Of a stretch of 64,000 bases of DNA, positions 34,225 to 42,012 are shown piece after piece. Numbering within the stretch: the stretch's first letter is position 1; each line of letters begins with the position of its first letter. The stretch spans positions 248,001 through 312,000 of the forward strand of contig NZ_JAGGDJ010000002.1 of assembly GCF_017652985.1 (NCBI RefSeq), in the 5' to 3' direction. The notes below the pieces were generated by a model. That model saw nothing but the letters and a program-made list of their open reading frames with translations, made no database searches and was not told where the DNA came from. The position numbers and the translations under genes were made by a program. Source of the DNA: Paenibacillus artemisiicola. Its GTDB lineage: Bacteria > Bacillota > Bacilli > Paenibacillales > Paenibacillaceae.

Positions 34225-35807
34225 AGAGAAAATACGCGAACGTGGAAGTCGATGCGGTCATCGTCGGCGCCGGAGCGGCCGGAGGCGTAGTGGCCAAGGA
34301 GCTGAGCGAAGCCGGCATGAGCGTCGTCGTCCTGGACGCCGGCCCGTTCCTGGATCCCCAGAAGGATTTCGCCAGCGACGAGCTGGCCATGCAGTCGCTC
34401 GGCTGGCAGGATACCCGAATCGTGGACGGCAGCGACCCGCTTACGCTGGGACATAACAACTCCGGACGCGGCATCGGGGGAGGAACGACGCATTTTACCG
34501 GCGTGTTCCTTCGCTTTCACGACGTCGATTTCAAAGGACGGACCATGGAAGGCACCGGCGAGGACTGGCCGATCGCGTACGGGGATCTCGAGCCGTACTA
34601 TGCGCGGAACGAGCGGGAAATCGCCGTTTCGGGCCCGAAGCGCTTCCCTTGGGGGAATTACGGAGGCCCTTACCCGTACCCCGAGCGTGAGCCGCTCAGT
34701 CCGAACGCGTATCTGTTCATGAACGGCTGCGACAAGCTCGGCATTCGCTCCGCCGTCGCGCCGCTGGCCATCTTGTCCGCGCCCTTCGAAGGACGCCCGC
34801 CCTGCATCAATCGGGGGTTCTGCAACCAGGGCTGCATGCCGAACGCCAAATTCAGCACCTTGATCGTGCACATCCCGAAGGCGATCCAAGCCGGCGCGGA
34901 GGTGCTGCCGGACTGCATGGTGACGCGCATCGTCATGGGAAGCGACGGAAGGGCCAAGGGCGTCGCGTTCGTGCATGACGGCACCGAGTACGAGCAGAAG
35001 GCGAAGCTCGTCATTCTGAGCGCGTTCGTGGTCGAAACGCCGAGATTGCTGCTGAATTCGGCCACGCCGGCATTTCCGGACGGGCTCGCGAACAGCAGCG
35101 GGATGGTCGGCCGGTCGATCATGGTCCACAGCAGCAACGACGTCTATGCGCGATTCGATAAGGAAATCCGGTTGTACAAGGGGACGCCGGTGCTGGCGAC
35201 GACGCAGGATTTCTACCGGACGGACCCGAACCGTCCGTTCGTCCGCGGATATACGCTGCACGCCCACGGGGCCAGACCGGTCGAGTTCGCCAAGGGGATA
35301 TCGAAGGCGCAGGGAGGACCCGTGTGGGGGGAACGGTTCCGCGACGCCCTGCTTCATTACAACTACTACGGTCGGGTGACGCTGGTCGGGGAAGTGCTGC
35401 CGAACGCGGACAATCGCGTGACGTTGACCGCCGAGACCGACGAGTACGGGCTGCCGCGAGCCAAGGTCACCTTCGGCTACGGGGACAACGACAACCGGCT
35501 GATCGACCATGCCGTACGCACGATGCGCGCCATTCTGGAAGCGGAGGGCGGCAAGCCGGAGTTCGTCGTTCCGGATACCGCCCATATGATGGGCGGCTGC
35601 CGGATGGGGGACGATCCCGCGGCCTCGGTGGTCAATTCCTACGGGCAAACGCACGACATCGACAATTTGTTCATCTGCGACGCGAGCACCTTCGTCACTT
35701 CCGGCGCGGGAAACCCGACGAACACCGTCATGGCGCTGGCGCTGCGCACGGCGGAGCATATCATCGAGAAAGCGCGCAAACAAGAATTGCAGGCAAGCCG
35801 GGCTTAA
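34221..35807 (+). CDS. GMC-family FAD dehydrogenase (gluconate 2-dehydrogenase large-subunit like)
   Basis: The 528-residue flavoprotein begins with a Rossmann FAD motif (VIVGAGAAGGVVAKELSEAG). It carries NNSGRGIGGGTTHFTG, typical of GMC dehydrogenases, and the C-terminal active-site region HMMGGCRMG...CDASTFVTSGAGNPTNT with the catalytic His. The Cys cluster CINRGFCNQGC recalls the three-Cys motif that holds a 3Fe-4S cluster in FAD-glucose dehydrogenases; assignment here is tentative. It should oxidise a sugar, sugar acid or alcohol and pass electrons to the membrane. No cytochrome c subunit gene is adjacent. Start ATG 34221 overlaps the subunit-3 stop. Confidence 0.92.
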   Translation: MKRKYANVEVDAVIVGAGAAGGVVAKELSEAGMSVVVLDAGPFLDPQKDFASDELAMQSLGWQDTRIVDGSDPLTLGHNNSGRGIGGGTTHFTGVFLRFHDVDFKGRTMEGTGEDWPIAYGDLEPYYARNEREIAVSGPKRFPWGNYGGPYPYPEREPLSPNAYLFMNGCDKLGIRSAVAPLAILSAPFEGRPPCINRGFCNQGCMPNAKFSTLIVHIPKAIQAGAEVLPDCMVTRIVMGSDGRAKGVAFVHDGTEYEQKAKLVILSAFVVETPRLLLNSATPAFPDGLANSSGMVGRSIMVHSSNDVYARFDKEIRLYKGTPVLATTQDFYRTDPNRPFVRGYTLHAHGARPVEFAKGISKAQGGPVWGERFRDALLHYNYYGRVTLVGEVLPNADNRVTLTAETDEYGLPRAKVTFGYGDNDNRLIDHAVRTMRAILEAEGGKPEFVVPDTAHMMGGCRMGDDPAASVVNSYGQTHDIDNLFICDASTFVTSGAGNPTNTVMALALRTAEHIIEKARKQELQASRA

Positions 35808-35817
35808 CCGGCTTGCC
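35792..35817. terminator. Hairpin between convergent genes
   Basis: GGCAAGCCGG/CCGGCTTGCC, perfect 10-bp arms, with the GMC stop codon in the loop. There is no T run on either side, so termination is unproven. Confidence 0.4.
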
Positions 35818-36307
35818 CGCGGTTCTTCACGACCATCCGGTAAGCGTACCGGTCGGCCTCTTCCTCGAAGGCGAGATCCCGGTACGCGGGCGAAGGCGAC
35901 GACGCGGCTTCGGCGGCGAGCCGTCTATGCGCGGCGACGTGCCGCTTCAGCCCGGCCAGATCGGCGTTGCCGATATAGGGCATAATCTCCAGCAGATGAG
36001 CGGCTTCGTGATAGAGGATGAAGTAAGGCAGCATCGTCTTCTTGAGCGAATAGCGGGTAAGCACCTGCCGTTCGTTGGCGGTTAGATAGCCGTCGTACGG
36101 CAGTTGAATCATGATTGTGGCGCGGCGGAACCTGCGGTCCACGGTTATGCTCCCGCCGTAGAACGGACCCCAGCGCACGTGAACGGAACAAGCGATCGAC
36201 GGACCGAATTCGGCCGCGATCTCGCGCAGCCGTACTTGGAGCCGGCGGTTCCATATGCGCAGCTTAAGCCGTCTGACGCGCCAATGCCGCAATAGGGATT
36301 TCGGCAT
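35804..36307 (-). CDS. ImmA/IrrE-like zinc metallopeptidase domain protein
   Basis: The 167-residue soluble protein contains HEAAH (His100, Glu101, His104) in YHEAAHLLEIM and a downstream EEEADRYAYR that can supply the third zinc ligand (Glu148-150). This HExxH plus E..AD pattern is seen in ImmA/IrrE and related gluzincins. The N-terminus is strongly basic (RRLKLRIWNRRLQVRLR). AGAGG lies 8 nt before ATG 36307; GTG 36316 would overlap that site. The gene overlaps the GMC gene tail-to-tail by 4 nt. No repressor gene sits beside it, unlike classical ImmA, so a proteolytic target cannot be named. Confidence 0.75.
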   Translation of the reverse strand: MPKSLLRHWRVRRLKLRIWNRRLQVRLREIAAEFGPSIACSVHVRWGPFYGGSITVDRRFRRATIMIQLPYDGYLTANERQVLTRYSLKKTMLPYFILYHEAAHLLEIMPYIGNADLAGLKRHVAAHRRLAAEAASSPSPAYRDLAFEEEADRYAYRMVVKNRGQAG

Positions 36308-36536
36308 CGCGATCACCTCTTCTTCACTTTACAAGCTTCATAGAAGGGGCTCAACAGGAGAATGCTGGTCCGACCGCTGCCGGTTCGGCAAGCAAGCATC
36401 GCAGCCCGGCGGATCGGTCATCGGGCTCGCGCAGCCTGCTCGCTTTCGAGGATTGACGCGGCTGCGGCGCTGTCGTAAAATTTCGGTATGGCAATTTCAG
36501 GATATGCACTACCTTAAGCAAGGGGATGACGGAACC

Positions 36537-36869
36537 ATGGATCATCAGCGCGAATGTCCGGTCGAGACGCTCATTCAGGTGTTGGGCGGGAAGTGGAAAC
36601 CCATGATTTTGTGGCAATTGATCGAGTCCAAGAAGCGGTTCAACGATCTGGAGAAGCTGATTCCCGGCGTCACGCAAAAGATGCTTTCGCAGCATCTCCG
36701 GGACTTGGAACGAGAAGGCATCGTCGATCGAACGGTCTATCCGTCCGTCCCTCCGAAAGTCGAATATTCCCTTAGCGATTACGGCAAAACCTTGATTCCC
36801 GTAGCGGAAGTCATGTGCGCGTGGGGAGAAATCCACAATAAGCGCAAATACGAAGAATCGGCGTCGTAA
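36537..36869 (+). CDS. HxlR-family transcriptional regulator
   Basis: This 110-residue winged-helix regulator has the typical opening CPVETLIQVLGGKWKPMILWQL, recognition region GVTQKMLSQHLRDLEREGIV and wing YPSVPPKVEYSLSDYGKTL. HxlR proteins act as redox-, aldehyde- or quinone-responsive regulators; Cys8 and Cys97 are candidates for sensing. The start at ATG 36537 is the family start; upstream in-frame codons back to 36255 lack support. The NAD(P)-binding and DUF2269 genes follow after a terminator, and palindromes at 37023-37055 are the likely target. Confidence 0.92.
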   Translation: MDHQRECPVETLIQVLGGKWKPMILWQLIESKKRFNDLEKLIPGVTQKMLSQHLRDLEREGIVDRTVYPSVPPKVEYSLSDYGKTLIPVAEVMCAWGEIHNKRKYEESAS

Positions 36870-36914
36870 GTCCGGTTCCCTGGACGTGTCCGGGAACGCG
36901 ATCGATTCCATATC

Positions 36915-36945
36915 AAAGCTGCCTCGGAATTCCGGGCAGCTTTTT
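36915..36945 (+). terminator. Rho-independent terminator
   Basis: AAAGCTGCC...GGCAGCTTT with an inner CGGAATTCCG pairing and a T run; it ends the hxlR-type transcript. Confidence 0.88.
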
Positions 36946-37022
36946 CTTTGGCGCCAAAACCGTCTGCCGTCGTTCTCCGTCCGCCGTTCTCCGCGCGACG
37001 ATCCCCGCTCCGCTCCGGCAGG

Positions 37023-37055
37023 CTTACTTTTAAGTAAGTCCCCTACTTTAAAGTG
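37023..37055. promoter_or_regulatory. Two palindromes over a promoter, probable HxlR operator
   Basis: CTTACTTTTAAGTAAG (37023-37038) and TACTTTAAAGTG (37044-37055) share the form TACTT-N2-AAGT(A/G), with centres 19 bp apart. They overlap a weak promoter TTACTT-N17-TTTAAA (37024-37052). The next gene starts at 37134. Confidence 0.6.
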
Positions 37056-37133
37056 CGTTCTTACCGGCATGGCGAAGGGATGTTAAGCTGGAGTCAACCA
37101 AATAGGGGGCTATTTAAAAAGGAGGAACGATTC

Positions 37134-37880
37134 ATGAAAATCATGGTGTTCGGAGCGACGGGGAATACGGGAAGAAGAGTGCTGGCGCAAGGGCTGCAAT
37201 CGGGGCATGAAATGACCGCTTTCGTGCGAAATCCGCGGAAGCTGCGCGATCAACTCGGCGAGCATGCCGCAGGGCAGGTGCGGGTGATCGCGGCCGAGAT
37301 GACGGACCCGGCGACCGTCGGCGCGGCGCTCGCGCAGCAAGACGCCGCTATTCTGGCGGCCGGCCATGCGGGGCAAGGGGAGGAATTCGTTCGCATCGTC
37401 GATACCGTGATCAGCCAGTGCGAGAGCCAGCCCCGTTTCTCCGGGCGGGTGTGGATCATGGGCGGCGCCGGGCTGCTGGATATTCCCCATACCGCGCTGA
37501 TCGGCAACGATTTGCCCGGTTTCCCGCCCGAGTTTCAAACGCATAACCGGAATTTCGAACGGCTGCGGCGCTCTGCGCTCGATTGGTCCGTGATGTGTCC
37601 GGGAACCATGACGGAATCAAGGGAGCATCCGGAGCCGGTTCGTCTGCGGGTCACGACGGACATCCTGCCCGTTCCGGTTCCGGAGGCGATCCGGGCCTAT
37701 TCCGAAGCGGAGATTGCCGGTCACTTGTTCAGCCGGCTGCATGAGCTGAACGTCGCGTACGACGACGTCGCCTCATGGATGCTGGACCATCTTGAGCTAG
37801 GCGGGCCGTTCAAGCGGAAAAGGGTCGGTCTGGCGTATCAACGCACGGCGCCGGCGCTCCGAGGGGATGGGGAAGCATGA
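37134..37880 (+). CDS. NAD(P)-binding oxidoreductase, NmrA/SDR-atypical type
   Basis: The 248-residue protein opens with the nucleotide motif MVFGATGNTGRRVLAQGL and FVRNPRKL, typical of NmrA/YwnB-like atypical SDRs, which often reduce quinones or sense the NADP/NADPH state. The central DWSVMCPGTMTES fits the family's conserved region. There is no classical YxxxK pair. AAAGGAGGAACGATTC precedes ATG 37134. It follows the HxlR gene and its stop overlaps the DUF2269 gene (ATGA), so a three-gene redox-response set is likely. Confidence 0.9.
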   Translation: MKIMVFGATGNTGRRVLAQGLQSGHEMTAFVRNPRKLRDQLGEHAAGQVRVIAAEMTDPATVGAALAQQDAAILAAGHAGQGEEFVRIVDTVISQCESQPRFSGRVWIMGGAGLLDIPHTALIGNDLPGFPPEFQTHNRNFERLRRSALDWSVMCPGTMTESREHPEPVRLRVTTDILPVPVPEAIRAYSEAEIAGHLFSRLHELNVAYDDVASWMLDHLELGGPFKRKRVGLAYQRTAPALRGDGEA

Positions 37881-38335
37881 GCTGGTTCGGATTGCTGCTC
37901 GTCGTGCACGTCTTGGCCGCGATCGCCATCATCGGTCCTGCTTTCATGATGCCCCTCATCCGAAGATCCGCCAGCACCGTCGGGCAGCTGCGCTTCGTGT
38001 TCGGCATCACGGCGCGGCTTGCCGTTCTGCCTAAGCTCGGCGGATTCGCGGTGCTCATAACCGGCGTATGGCTGATGATCCTGACCAAGGCCGGCTTATC
38101 GCAAATGTGGCTGAATGCCGCCATTCTGCTATCGCTGCTCATGGTCGTCCTGATCGACGGCTGGATCGAGCCGCGCCTGAAGACGATCATGAAGCTCATC
38201 GCGGAACGTCAAGACCGGGGCACCGAACTCCCCGCCGAGCTCGGACCGCTGTTCAAACGGATCGTCCCCGTCGAAACGGCGTCGCAGCTGCTGATGATCG
38301 CCATCTTGGCGCTTATGGTCCTGAAGCCATTTTAA
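37877..38335 (+). CDS. DUF2269-family membrane protein
   Basis: The 152-residue protein has four membrane segments and a pattern (LLLVVHVLAAIAIIGPAFMMPLIRR; LGGFAVLITGVWLMILTKAGLS; MWLNAAILLSLLMVVLIDGWIEPRLK) fitting DUF2269/YwnB-neighbour membrane proteins. Conserved His11 and the absence of enzyme motifs leave its role unknown. It is translationally coupled to the NAD(P)-binding gene by a 4-nt overlap. Confidence 0.85.
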   Translation: MSWFGLLLVVHVLAAIAIIGPAFMMPLIRRSASTVGQLRFVFGITARLAVLPKLGGFAVLITGVWLMILTKAGLSQMWLNAAILLSLLMVVLIDGWIEPRLKTIMKLIAERQDRGTELPAELGPLFKRIVPVETASQLLMIAILALMVLKPF

Positions 38336-38505
38336 CGATTTCAGACCATCGCAGTCTGCAGATATAACCCAAGTCAATATTCCCGGCAGGAAGCATGAAT
38401 GGGACATTTTGTTACGTTTTTTTGTACGCTTGTGGGCATCTAGTCCAATCGATTTATCCATTTTATGTAAAATATATGGTGAATTGGTAGGAGGGCATAT
38501 TAGGA

Positions 38506-38526
38506 AATTTAGTAGAATTCTAAATT
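38506..38526. promoter_or_regulatory. AT-rich inverted repeat upstream of the 38574 gene
   Basis: AATTTAG, 7-nt spacer, CTAAATT in an unusually AT-rich stretch (38440-38560). It may be an operator; TTGCCA (38525) and TACTAG (38547) form only a weak promoter candidate. Confidence 0.35.
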
Positions 38527-38573
38527 GCCAAATTATGCTAGATTCATACTAGATCGTCCATGGGAGGGAAAAC

Positions 38574-39674
38574 ATGATGAAACGCCGATTGATGCTGCTG
38601 GCAGCGAGCATGATGCTCTTCATGCCGGTTCTGCCTGTCACAGCAAACGCCGCCAGCAAGCAGCTGCTTTACCAGTTTGACGGAGCCATCTCCGACTTCG
38701 ACCAGAACCGGATCGTTTGGAAGGCAACGGGCAATAAGGTGCTCTGGCTGTACGACCGTACGAACAAGAGCGAAGCTAAGGTGTATGATGCCGCGGGGAC
38801 CGACGCCGTCGTCAGTCAAGCGAAATTAACCGCCGATGGCGTCCTGTATACCTTCACGGACCAAAAGTCCCGCAAAGCGGTCACGGCGTATTGGAAGGAC
38901 GGCGAGGCACGGCGGCTTGCCGATGCGAGTTTTACCGCAATCAAAGGGAATTACGCGTTGTTTGCCGATCGGGTCGTGGATATCGCGACCGGGCAGACCC
39001 GTCCGTTTGGTCCTTCCAATACGGATGTCTCGCCGGACGGAGCCATCGTTTATTCGACGATCAGCGATCTGTACGGGCAGCTTCCCGATGGCACGTCGAC
39101 GAAGCTGGCATCGCGATCGCCAAGCCTCGTCTCGCAGTGGTATCAGGCGAATTTAGGGTTATACCAGCCTGTAACGGACGGTACGAACATCGTCTTCCGC
39201 GAACTCATGCTGATCGATAATTATCGCTATCTGAAGTGGGTGACGCGATTGATCGGCCCGGATGGCAAGCGTACCACCTTAGCCATTAACCCCTGGCCGG
39301 CAACATCGGTCGACTACGACGTCAATAACGGCTGGATTGCTTATACCAAGTATGAGAAGGACAACGATCGCTGGATCCTGTACGATCGCTCGCCGGAGGG
39401 CGTGGAGAAGCCGATATTCGAAGCGACGTGGTGGACGTCTACTCAGCTGCCCCTCAGCATTGATAAGATGTGGCCGGACGGATCCGTCACCTACACCTAT
39501 AACAGACATACGTACATCTATTTCAAGCAATCGGATAAGAGCGAAGAAGTTACCGGCGTGTCGTCGCAATTCCAATACCGGGAGCATGTCTTCGGCGGTC
39601 CGAACGAGACGCAGTACCGGTACGGCGTATGGTACCGGCTAGCCGGCGGCTCGCTGTTCGAAAGCCGGGTCTGA
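38574..39674 (+). CDS. Secreted protein of unknown function, beta-propeller-like
   Basis: The 366-residue precursor has a clear signal peptide ending TANAAS (cleavage about residue 27). The mature protein alternates short repeats such as GNKVLWLYDRTNKSEAKVYD, TADGVLYTFTDQKSRKAV and NGWIAYTKYEKDNDRWILYDRSPEG. These look like blades of a beta-propeller, as in TolB-like or SLH-associated proteins. No catalytic site is recognised. GGGAGGG lies 6 nt before ATG 38574. It is a single transcript closed by a strong terminator. Confidence 0.85.
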   Translation: MMKRRLMLLAASMMLFMPVLPVTANAASKQLLYQFDGAISDFDQNRIVWKATGNKVLWLYDRTNKSEAKVYDAAGTDAVVSQAKLTADGVLYTFTDQKSRKAVTAYWKDGEARRLADASFTAIKGNYALFADRVVDIATGQTRPFGPSNTDVSPDGAIVYSTISDLYGQLPDGTSTKLASRSPSLVSQWYQANLGLYQPVTDGTNIVFRELMLIDNYRYLKWVTRLIGPDGKRTTLAINPWPATSVDYDVNNGWIAYTKYEKDNDRWILYDRSPEGVEKPIFEATWWTSTQLPLSIDKMWPDGSVTYTYNRHTYIYFKQSDKSEEVTGVSSQFQYREHVFGGPNETQYRYGVWYRLAGGSLFESRV

Positions 39675-39745
39675 ATCGCGAATCGGAAACGATCGTTCAA
39701 GGCAAGGCGCTTGCATTGGGCGAACGGCAAGCACTTCATGCCATG

Positions 39746-39771
39746 AAAGCCGCGGCTGCCGCGGCTTTTTT
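39746..39771 (+). terminator. Rho-independent terminator
   Basis: AAAGCCGCGG, CTG loop, CCGCGGCTTT plus TTT. It is mainly for the plus-strand gene ending 39674; it may weakly serve the opposite gene ending at 39790. Confidence 0.85.
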
Positions 39772-39789
39772 GCATGGAACCGAGCTCGG

Positions 39790-40644
39790 TCAAGGGCGTT
39801 TGCCCGAGCTCGCGCGCCCGATCGTTGTCCCGGGCAAACGCATCCGATCCGAACGAATGTGCCCGCGCTCGGCCAATAGCCATTTTAACGGTCCGGGATG
39901 CGGTTCCGAATGGACAAATCGAATCAGCGGCAGCAGCTGTTCGAAGCTCCGAAGCGCGGCATCGATTTGTCCGTCCCGGTACAGCGCGTGCACGCGAACG
40001 AATTGTTCGGTATCCAAATTCGCGCTGGCCAGGATTCCCCCTTTTCCCCCGTAACACATCGAGCCGAAGAACAGCTTGTCCGTTCCGCACAAGATCGGCT
40101 TGGCCAACGTCCGGGCCAACGTTAGGAAGCGCGCGATACTTCCCGAGCTCTCCTTCAAGCCGATGATGCCCTCCATGTCCATAAGGGCTTGAATCGTTTC
40201 GACGTTCAACGTTCTCCCCGTGCCGAACGGGGGATCGCTGAGAATAATCGGAAGCCCGGCGCGAGCCGCTTCGCGAACATGCCGGACGACGGCTTGCGGC
40301 GACGGACGAAAGCCGTACGGGGGTTGGACGAGCGCGGCATCGGAGCCAACCGACTTGGCCCGCGCGATCGTTTTCGCCGTTTCGGCCGCAGGGCCGGAAC
40401 CCGCATCGACAAGCAGAGGGAGGTCCCCCGCGACGCTGCGCGCCGTTTCGATAAGCGCGTCCAATTCGCCGGCGTCGGCGGGCGGCGCTTCGCCGAGGGT
40501 ATCGTTGAGCACGAGCCCGTGTACGCCTTTGCGCACCAGACGGTCAACCAACGCTTCGAAGGTCTTCACGTCCAATCGGCCAAGGGAATCGAAAGGCGTC
40601 ACGACGGGAACGAATACGCCGCCTAAAGCGCGTTCAGCAAGCAT
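39790..40644 (-). CDS. DapA/N-acetylneuraminate lyase-superfamily aldolase, atypical active site
   Basis: The 284-residue TIM-barrel protein has the Schiff-base Lys164 in IGLKESSG and overall DapA layout (GGVFVPVVTPFDSLGRLD). Two usual features are changed. The GTTGE substrate motif reads NDTLGE, and the catalytic Tyr region (usually LYNxP) reads LSDPP, with Ser at position 136. True dihydrodipicolinate synthase activity is therefore unlikely; a different keto-acid aldolase or dehydratase is more plausible. The start is ATG 40644, 9 nt after AAGGA; ATG 40653 abuts that site. It is monocistronic as far as visible. Confidence 0.85.
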   Translation of the reverse strand: MLAERALGGVFVPVVTPFDSLGRLDVKTFEALVDRLVRKGVHGLVLNDTLGEAPPADAGELDALIETARSVAGDLPLLVDAGSGPAAETAKTIARAKSVGSDAALVQPPYGFRPSPQAVVRHVREAARAGLPIILSDPPFGTGRTLNVETIQALMDMEGIIGLKESSGSIARFLTLARTLAKPILCGTDKLFFGSMCYGGKGGILASANLDTEQFVRVHALYRDGQIDAALRSFEQLLPLIRFVHSEPHPGPLKWLLAERGHIRSDRMRLPGTTIGRASSGKRP

Positions 40645-40827
40645 AGGTTCCATTCCTTTCCCGAGATGGTGGTTTCGTTCAGCGAGATCGCGAGCGGCCT
40701 CTTCATGGAACGAGATGTTCATGACTATAAATCGAATCCCTGCGAAAGGAACCATCCACTTGACGAGTCAGGCAAGCAACCCATTGTGATGTTCAAGCCG
40801 GCATAGTCAAATCGGCATTCGTGAAGG

Positions 40828-40854
40828 GATCGCAGCCGCGCTGCGGTCTTTTTT
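40828..40854 (+). terminator. Isolated rho-independent terminator
   Basis: GATCGCAGC/GCTGCGGTC (one G-U) around a 3-nt loop with TTTTTT. The nearest upstream plus-strand gene ends at 39674 with its own terminator. Confidence 0.75.
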
Positions 40855-40945
40855 ACGTTCTTCCCCGCCGCGAATGATGTCCGAATCGTGTGCAATTCGT
40901 TGCAATCCCTTGAACATGGCTGGGGGTTCCGAACGCGCAAGCGGA

Positions 40946-40974
40946 TGGTGACGACGTACACGCCGTCCTATAAA
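40946..40974 (+). promoter_or_regulatory. Possible promoter of qoxABCD
   Basis: TGGTGA (3 of 6 to consensus), 17-nt spacer, TATAAA (40969-40974), giving a start near 40981 and a 38-nt leader to ATG 41019. Confidence 0.35.
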
Positions 40975-41018
40975 GTGGACCTTGGCCTATGAAAGACGGA
41001 TACAAGGAGTTGATGAAG

Positions 41019-41984
41019 ATGAAATTTCCCGAATTATGGCGCCGGTTTTGTTTCCTATCCATTACGGCGGTCATGCTGCTCGTCTTGTCCGGCTGCTCGA
41101 ACGCCGGCGTGCTCGACCCCAAAGGGCCGATCGCGGAACGGCAGCGGGAGCTGATGTACTTGTCGACGGCGCTCTGCGCGATTGTCATCGTTCCCGTGCT
41201 CGTTCTTTCGGCGATCATTATTTGGCGCTATCGGGACAGAACGGACCGCAAAGCGGCTTATGCGCCGAATTGGGCGCACAGCGCGAAGCTGGAGACGGTG
41301 TGGTGGGGGATTCCCGTGATCATCATCGCGGCGATCGCGATCGTGACCGCGCGGGCAACCTACGCGCTTGAGCCGTCCAAGCCGATCAAGTCCGATGCGG
41401 CGCCGTTGACGGTGCAGGTGACTTCCCTCGATTGGAAATGGCTGTTCCAATATCCCGGGCAGGGAATCGCGGCCGTGAACGAGCTGAAAATTCCGCAGGG
41501 CGTGCCGGTCCGGTTCGAAATCACGGCCGATTCGCCGATGAATTCGTTCTGGATTCCCCAGCTCGGCGGTCAAATTTACGCGATGTCGGGGATGGCCATG
41601 ACGCTTTATTTGCAGGCCGACGAGCTGGGGACGTACGCGGGGTCCGGCGCCAATTTTACCGGCACCGGCTTCGCGAAGATGTCCTTTGACGTGGAGGCCG
41701 TCACGCCGGAGCGGTTCAGCCAATGGGTGAGCGAGGTGAAGGCGGATTCGCCGGCGCTGACGCAGACTGGGTACGAACAGCTCGCCAAGCCCGCATCGTC
41801 GGAGGCGCTGACGTATTCTTCCTTTCCCGAAGGGCTCTTCGACAAGATCGTGAAGAAGTACGCCGCTCATTCGCACGGCATGCACGCTATTCCGGAGCAT
41901 GGCGATAAGGGCGGCCCTGATATGCAGGAGATACCCGATATGCCGGACATGCCCGATATGCCGGACATGCCGATGGACAACTAG
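41019..41984 (+). CDS. qoxA: Cytochrome aa3-type quinol oxidase subunit II (lipoprotein)
   Basis: The 321-residue subunit has a lipoprotein signal (MLLVLSGC), two membrane helices (about residues 45-65 and 88-105) and a cupredoxin domain: TSLDWKWLFQYPGQGIAAVNELKIP, SFWIPQLGGQIYAMSGMAMTLYLQAD, GSGANFTGTGFAKMSFDV. The Cys/His/Met CuA ligands of cytochrome c oxidases are absent, so electrons come from menaquinol. ATG 41019 lies 9 nt after AAGGAG. The C-terminus is unusual: HSHGMHAIPEHGDKGG followed by four to five Met-Pro-Asp repeats. First gene of qoxABCD. Confidence 0.95.
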   Translation: MKFPELWRRFCFLSITAVMLLVLSGCSNAGVLDPKGPIAERQRELMYLSTALCAIVIVPVLVLSAIIIWRYRDRTDRKAAYAPNWAHSAKLETVWWGIPVIIIAAIAIVTARATYALEPSKPIKSDAAPLTVQVTSLDWKWLFQYPGQGIAAVNELKIPQGVPVRFEITADSPMNSFWIPQLGGQIYAMSGMAMTLYLQADELGTYAGSGANFTGTGFAKMSFDVEAVTPERFSQWVSEVKADSPALTQTGYEQLAKPASSEALTYSSFPEGLFDKIVKKYAAHSHGMHAIPEHGDKGGPDMQEIPDMPDMPDMPDMPMDN

Positions 41985-42012
41985 AGAAATCGCGGAAAGG
42001 AGCAAGGCAATC

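Larger units (their letters stand above)
40645..41018. other. Intergenic region before qoxA
   Basis: No protein gene is supported here. It contains an isolated plus-strand terminator (40828-40854) and a weak promoter before qoxA. Rightward transcription ending at 40854 would have no known gene to serve. Confidence 0.5.

Noticed and set aside
41930-41980. Met-Pro-Asp repeats at the qoxA end considered as a DNA-level repeat element
   Set aside because: They are in frame and lie inside the coding region up to the stop; a protein-tail feature is the simpler explanation.
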